From Nectonema munidae (Eukaryota > Nematomorpha > Nectonematoida > Nectonematidae): 64,000 nt of DNA. The translations under genes were made by a program, and so were the position numbers. Shown piece by piece: positions 59,526 to 64,000 of this stretch (its first letter is position 1; every line of letters begins with the position of its first letter). Below the pieces are notes generated by a model, which was not told the DNA's origin, ran no database searches, and was given only the letters and a program-made list of their open reading frames with translations. The DNA lies in NCBI GenBank assembly GCA_030549495.1, contig JAUIRK010001043.1, positions 372,001 through 436,000 of the forward strand, written 5' to 3'.

Positions 59526-60129
59526 TGCTATTTTTTGAAACTAGATAAAACTTGACTGACCTCACATAAAACAGATTTTGGAAAAATAAAAATATATTTA
59601 TTTTTATAACCTAGCCTATGTTAACCACAAAGAGTATACCTTTCCAATGACACAATTTTCATTTAATTTTTTTTAAAAAAAGACACATTATGCTTCAACA
59701 AAAAGGTGGTCCGTAATTTTTTCAAAAATTTAGACAAAATTTTTCGAAGTAATGTCCATTTATTAAAATTTTTTAAAATTTTTGCAAAAATAAATTATTC
59801 TAGAGTATGTAGCAAACGATAAGCTTTCTAATGATATATATATCATGAAAAAGAAATATTGAAAAACAGTTTAATTCTTTCTTCAAATCAAATAAGTAAA
59901 AATTTTCAAAAAGTTGTATTGGTAGTATTAGTAGTATTATTATTATTATATATTACATATTTCAACCAATCATATTGTTTTTATGAAATAAAACTGCAAT
60001 TTCAAAGTTAAATTTTTTGAACTTTTAGGTAGAATTTTTGAAATGTGGCTTTCAATATGTATGTAAAATATTTTTTGAAAATTTTTATTTTAAGTATATT
60101 TTTTAAGCATTTTACGATTTACACATTTA

Positions 60130-60420
60130 AATATATAATAAGGCTGGCAAGTTTTGCGAGTTGTCTTCCCGGAGGTCTTGCCAGACCTCTGATACACTAT
60201 TGTTTACATATAATTTTTTTTATTTTTATTTGTCTGTATCTTTTTATTCTTCACCGTATTGATATGTCCATCTCACATGAGTTATTGAAATCACGATGAA
60301 CCTTCCTTTTTCTTCTCTTGTGGTGATGGGCCATATGTTGTGATTTTTTTTTATTGTCAATAGTTTTTCATATTTTGTTTTCTAATAATAAAAATTTCTT
60401 CTTATTTTTTCTTTCTTCAT
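60130..60420 (+). repeat. Possible LINE 3' UTR relic
   Basis: The frame 60045-60299 ends SCLPGGLARPL, and GTCTTCCCGGAGGTCTTGCC followed by T-rich sequence resembles the 3' region of CR1/RTE-type elements. No other supporting motif was found. Confidence 0.3.
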
Positions 60421-60666
60421 TGTCACACATGATATAACATGCTCCAAGTATATTAAGGCAAATTACATTGTATCATACACAGGGGCGTATCCAAAAGGGC
60501 CAAGGAGGGGCAAAGCCCCCTAAAAAAATTTCCTAAGCTAAGTTGCTTTTCATCTTTGTTATAAAAATAAAAAACGGATGAAAAGAGACTAAGCAAAAAA
60601 CTTGTTTTTGAAATTTTTCTGTTATCTATTTTTCATATACACAATATACATTCAGCAGATAATCGG

Positions 60667-60744
60667 TCTTACTTTTTACCCAAACTCACCCAAACTCTAG
60701 TGTCTTACTTTTTACCCAAACTCTCCCAAACTCACCCAAACTCT
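60667..60744. repeat. Short duplicated array (TCTTACTTTTTACCCAAACT)
   Basis: The phrase occurs at 60667 and 60703, each followed by one or two CCCAAACTC units. It lies just upstream of the retrotransposon at about 60780. Confidence 0.7.
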
Positions 60745-60991
60745 ATTTTTATTTTTTTTTATTTTTTGATCCCTCTTCTAAATATATATATTTTTTGACA
60801 GGGTGTTTTATTTTATTCATGGCTGTTTCAATTCAATACCAATCAACAACACCCTCAATCTTTAAAAATGGCGAATATTATTTACTCCTAGAGAAATATC
60901 TACAAACAGGACCTCTTATTAATTATACCTTTACTAATTAGAGTTAAAATTTTTATCTTTATACCATATCACTCTCTTACACTCATTTCAC

Positions 60992-62068
60992 ATGTCTAAC
61001 CCAAAACGTGCACGTCACGATGATACCCCTAACCTTACCTCTACCCAATTAATAGCAAATCTCTTCAATGAATTCATAGCAAATTCCTCTCTAAATGCAG
61101 AAGACCTTGCCCTCCTTAATAATCTAAAATATGAAGTAACTCTTGCTCACTCCAACAAAATTGAACAACTCTCTCATACTCACCACCCACATACTCCACC
61201 TTGCCTCTCATTATCTACATACGCACAAGTCTCATCCATAACCACACCTAGCTTATCCAACAACATTCAGGATAGACAAAAACCCTCTCCACCTAAGTCT
61301 AAGTCATCTCTAAATAGTGAGCTTACTCTAAAAATAGCCCCCCTTACTCCCTCTGACTCTAAAGCCGAGAAAGCTGCCTTCCGACAAAAAATAGTCAAAA
61401 ACTTAGAAACCAATAAAAACAAACTTACCATCTCTAATACACGGTCTTCAAATAGTGGCACTATTTATTTCCAATTCTCTAAACCTGAAGAAAAAGCACT
61501 AGCACATCAAACTCTCCACAATAACGGCATTAAATCCGAAGATTTACCTATCCTCAAACCCCGCTTCCTACTTAGAAGCATACCTATAACCACACCACTT
61601 TCTTCTCTCTCCGAAACCATTGCTAACGAAAACTTAAACCTAAAAAATATTGGCACCCTTAATACAGTACGCCAAGCCGGTAACACAGGAACCTTCTCTT
61701 ATAGTGCTATATTAGAACCTAGCAACCCTAACATTTTTAAACATCTACTTAAATCTCCTATACTCTTTGTTGACCATCACATTCTCACTCTAACCTTAGC
61801 AAAACCATTACATCGCCAATGCCAGAATTGTCTAAAACACAATCACTCAACGAACAAATGCAAAGCTGCATCACCAAATTGCGATCACTGCGGAAATCGA
61901 GGCCACTCTATATCGGAATGCATCTTCAAAAATGATTCCACAAAACTCTCATGCTTTAATTGTCACAATCACCACAACGCTACATCCAAACATTGCGAAT
62001 TCCAAATTAAACACACACAACACATCCAAAATCAACATAACCTTCTAATAAGCAAATTCCTATGCTAA
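60992..62068 (+). CDS. Non-LTR retrotransposon ORF1 (zinc-knuckle RNA-binding protein)
   Basis: 358 residues from the ATG at 60992. The Ser/Thr/Asn-rich N-terminal half shows no motif. Residues about 150-275 are likely the RNA-recognition-like fold common in such ORF1 proteins. Three zinc knuckles end the protein: C277-C280-H285-C290, C297-C300-H305-C310 and an atypical third at C321-C335. Such ORF1 products bind the element RNA and form the ribonucleoprotein. The stop overlaps the ORF2 start (TATGCTAA), an arrangement typical of jockey, I and R1-type elements that use stop-restart translation. No stop or frame break is seen. Confidence 0.85.
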   Translation: MSNPKRARHDDTPNLTSTQLIANLFNEFIANSSLNAEDLALLNNLKYEVTLAHSNKIEQLSHTHHPHTPPCLSLSTYAQVSSITTPSLSNNIQDRQKPSPPKSKSSLNSELTLKIAPLTPSDSKAEKAAFRQKIVKNLETNKNKLTISNTRSSNSGTIYFQFSKPEEKALAHQTLHNNGIKSEDLPILKPRFLLRSIPITTPLSSLSETIANENLNLKNIGTLNTVRQAGNTGTFSYSAILEPSNPNIFKHLLKSPILFVDHHILTLTLAKPLHRQCQNCLKHNHSTNKCKAASPNCDHCGNRGHSISECIFKNDSTKLSCFNCHNHHNATSKHCEFQIKHTQHIQNQHNLLISKFLC

Positions 62069-64000
62069 ATTTTCTCCACATTAACCTCAACCACTCTAAT
62101 GCCGCTTGGACAAACCTATATAACATTCTAATTTCAAACTTTTTTGATGTAATATCTATTAACGAACCATATCCAAACCTCTCTTCTATTATACCAAATT
62201 ATTTACTATATCACACGTCACCTTTATCCTGTTATTCAGCATGCATCTACATAAAATCAACCGTTCACCACACACCATTACCACGATTCTCTTCCAACAA
62301 TTTTTACTTTGTTCTTGTTCACACCAAACCTCACCCTCTTCTTTTCGCAACTCTTTACTCTCCTCCCTCACACCCAATAGCCATCCCCTCTGATTTCTCC
62401 CAATCACTAACACTTGCAACATCCACACTCCCGTCTACATATCATTTAATTATCTCAACTGATTGCAACGCTCGATCACACATCTGGGACCACAAAGAAA
62501 ACCCACGAGGACAACAAGTCATCAATTTCTTATGTTCGAACAACCTATATCTCGCTGACAAATCTAAAAACCCTACATACCAACGCTCTTGTAACAACGA
62601 ACAATACACTTCTCACATTGACCTCACAATAACCACTTCAAATACTCTCAATCTAATATCCAATTGGTCAATCTCAGACATCCCATCAGCTTCAGATCAC
62701 GCCTTCATAACATTTCAACTTCACATAAACACTACAACCATCAAAAACTTTAACAACATTATAAAAAAGAACACCACTCACTGGCTTACATATCTCAACA
62801 TTCTCAACAACTCACTCCCTACATTAACATCCCTCTCCTCTCCCACTTACATCGATAAAGCAGCACTATCTCTCAATGATCATGTCTCACATTCCATCTT
62901 ATCCTCCAGTCCTATCAACCCATTTCCTAAAAGAAAACATGCCTATTTCTGGACACCCGAGTTGAATGCAATAAAAAACAATCTAAAACGAATTATCAAA
63001 ACCCTACGAAAATCTCCTACTCCCTTAATCATCTCAATCCATTCTACTGTTAAAAAAGAATACAAACAGGCAATACTTCAAGCTAAAAAGAACTCATGGG
63101 TAAAATTCACCAGCCAACACTCAAACAACCCATGGAACATCATTAATAGGCTAACTAAAAAAAAAAAACCTTCTATTCTCCCCGAAACAATACTTCCCTG
63201 CTCATCCGATCATACAACACACTACAACCCTCCATTTCTATCGACAATCTTTCCCCCCGACTCTCCCTCTTCTGATCTCCCCTTTCACCACACAATTCGA
63301 GAACACTCTAAAAACATCATTCACTCCATCCAAAACCCTATTTTTCCTCCAATCACACTAAATGAATTAAACATAGCAGTAAACGCTCTTAAAACAAATG
63401 CCTCATCTAGCTTCGACCATATCTCACCCAAACATATTAAAAAATCAATACACATTCTAAACAAACATTTACTCCTTATTTTCAATGCATGCCTTACTCA
63501 TTCACATTTCCCCAACGTTTGGAAAATCGGCAAACTCATACTCATTCCTAAACCCAATAAAGATTCAAGCCTCATTCAAAATTGGCGACCAATCACTCTA
63601 CTACCCATACTAGGCAAACTTTTCGAAAAAATCATTCGCAAACGTCTAGTCCACTACATCCTATCCCGTAACCTCATTCATCACACGCAATTTGCATACC
63701 TTCCCAACAAAAATACGGAAACAGCACTATCGCGTCTAACCACCTACCTTGACTCTTCTCTTTCTACTCAGAAAATTTCTTCTACAATCTTCTTAGACAT
63801 AAACAACGCTTTCAACTCAGCCTGGCATCCTGCCATCATCACTAACCTTGCACACAAATCATTTCCTCCTTACATCATCAAATTTATAAGCTCATACCTT
63901 TCAAACCGCTGTCTCATTTTCCGACATCGCGCTTCCCTTTGCATCCATAAGCTAACCCTCTCGACTCCCCAAGGAGGATGTCTTTCTGATATCCTCTGGC
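62062..64000 (+). CDS. Non-LTR retrotransposon ORF2 (endonuclease plus reverse transcriptase), cut by window end
   Basis: Starts at the ATG at 62062, overlapping the ORF1 stop, and stays open for about 646 codons to the window edge. The N-terminal part is an APE-type endonuclease: VISINEPYPN, the LIISTDCNARSHIWD block (DxN), HIDLTITTS and SDIPSASDHAFITF (terminal SDH). Reverse-transcriptase motifs follow: LILIPKP, WRPITLLPILGKLFEKII, SSTIFLDINNAFNSAWHPA (first catalytic Asp) and LSTPQGGCLSDILW. The YxDD box lies beyond the window. LSD in place of the usual LSP after PQG is unusual. By the endonuclease ending it resembles R1/LOA or jockey/I groups; the clade is unsure. Confidence 0.88.
   Translation, partial: MLNFLHINLNHSNAAWTNLYNILISNFFDVISINEPYPNLSSIIPNYLLYHTSPLSCYSACIYIKSTVHHTPLPRFSSNNFYFVLVHTKPHPLLFATLYSPPSHPIAIPSDFSQSLTLATSTLPSTYHLIISTDCNARSHIWDHKENPRGQQVINFLCSNNLYLADKSKNPTYQRSCNNEQYTSHIDLTITTSNTLNLISNWSISDIPSASDHAFITFQLHINTTTIKNFNNIIKKNTTHWLTYLNILNNSLPTLTSLSSPTYIDKAALSLNDHVSHSILSSSPINPFPKRKHAYFWTPELNAIKNNLKRIIKTLRKSPTPLIISIHSTVKKEYKQAILQAKKNSWVKFTSQHSNNPWNIINRLTKKKKPSILPETILPCSSDHTTHYNPPFLSTIFPPDSPSSDLPFHHTIREHSKNIIHSIQNPIFPPITLNELNIAVNALKTNASSSFDHISPKHIKKSIHILNKHLLLIFNACLTHSHFPNVWKIGKLILIPKPNKDSSLIQNWRPITLLPILGKLFEKIIRKRLVHYILSRNLIHHTQFAYLPNKNTETALSRLTTYLDSSLSTQKISSTIFLDINNAFNSAWHPAIITNLAHKSFPPYIIKFISSYLSNRCLIFRHRASLCIHKLTLSTPQGGCLSDILW

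Larger units (their letters stand above)
60780..64000 (+). mobile_element. Apparently intact non-LTR retrotransposon (5' UTR, ORF1, ORF2)
   Basis: Covers ORF1 and ORF2 with an estimated 5' UTR; the exact 5' end is not determinable. The plus strand is strikingly C-rich and G-poor throughout, unlike the flanking AT-balanced DNA. The 3' part lies outside the window. Confidence 0.75.

Noticed and set aside
1-64000. CRISPR array, operons or other prokaryotic features
   Set aside because: Intron-bearing animal genes and non-LTR elements show this is eukaryotic DNA. The tandem repeats have no spacer structure.

Overview
The window is animal DNA: AT-rich, with genes interrupted by short (55-67 bp) and long (1.3-4.2 kb) GT-AG introns, and with many transposons. 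The mix of host genes, the tRNA-derived SINEs and the abundant hAT/MITE and LINE debris suggest an arthropod. A crustacean such as a parasitic copepod is my best guess, but this is inference and not proven by the sequence.

Layout: (1) 1-11.5 kb has no recognisable gene, only SINEs, MITEs and unassigned AT-rich DNA. (2) 11,542-34,939 (+) is one 13-exon gene for a 502-residue amino-acid exchanger light chain of the SLC7 family, closest by eye to b(0,+)AT/SLC7A9. All splice sites are GT-AG, the coding exons sum to 1,509 nt, and the frame holds across every junction. Its large introns carry a foldback element, several hAT-type MITEs, a SINE, a hAT element and, in intron 9, a 2,769-bp DNA transposon. 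That transposon has terminal inverted repeats, an 8-bp target duplication and a spliced transposase-like gene of a family I cannot assign to a named superfamily. (3) 35-42.4 kb is a transposon graveyard: a LINE tail with a 17-bp target duplication, a MITE, a ZBED5-type hAT relic, SINE copies and a LINE reverse transcriptase remnant with a PHD-like zinc finger. (4) 42.9-51.2 kb holds three intronless genes, all on the minus strand: RPRD1-like (RNA polymerase II CTD binding), BRAP-like (RING/UBP ubiquitin ligase) and GLRX5-like (mitochondrial CGFS monothiol glutaredoxin). Each has an AATAAA about 50 nt after its stop. (5) 52.1-53.6 kb is an internally deleted hAT transposon with a 130-bp piggyBac-type MITE inside it. 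(6) 54.8-57 kb has a SINE and two LINE remnants. (7) 57-59.6 kb is a mosaic of at least four different tandem repeats. (8) 60.99-64.0 kb is a non-LTR retrotransposon with an intact ORF1 and an overlapping ORF2 that stays open to the window edge.

The four host genes have unrelated functions (amino-acid exchange, transcription, ubiquitin signalling, iron-sulphur biogenesis) and show no sign of working as a unit. The most unusual object is the intron-9 transposon.
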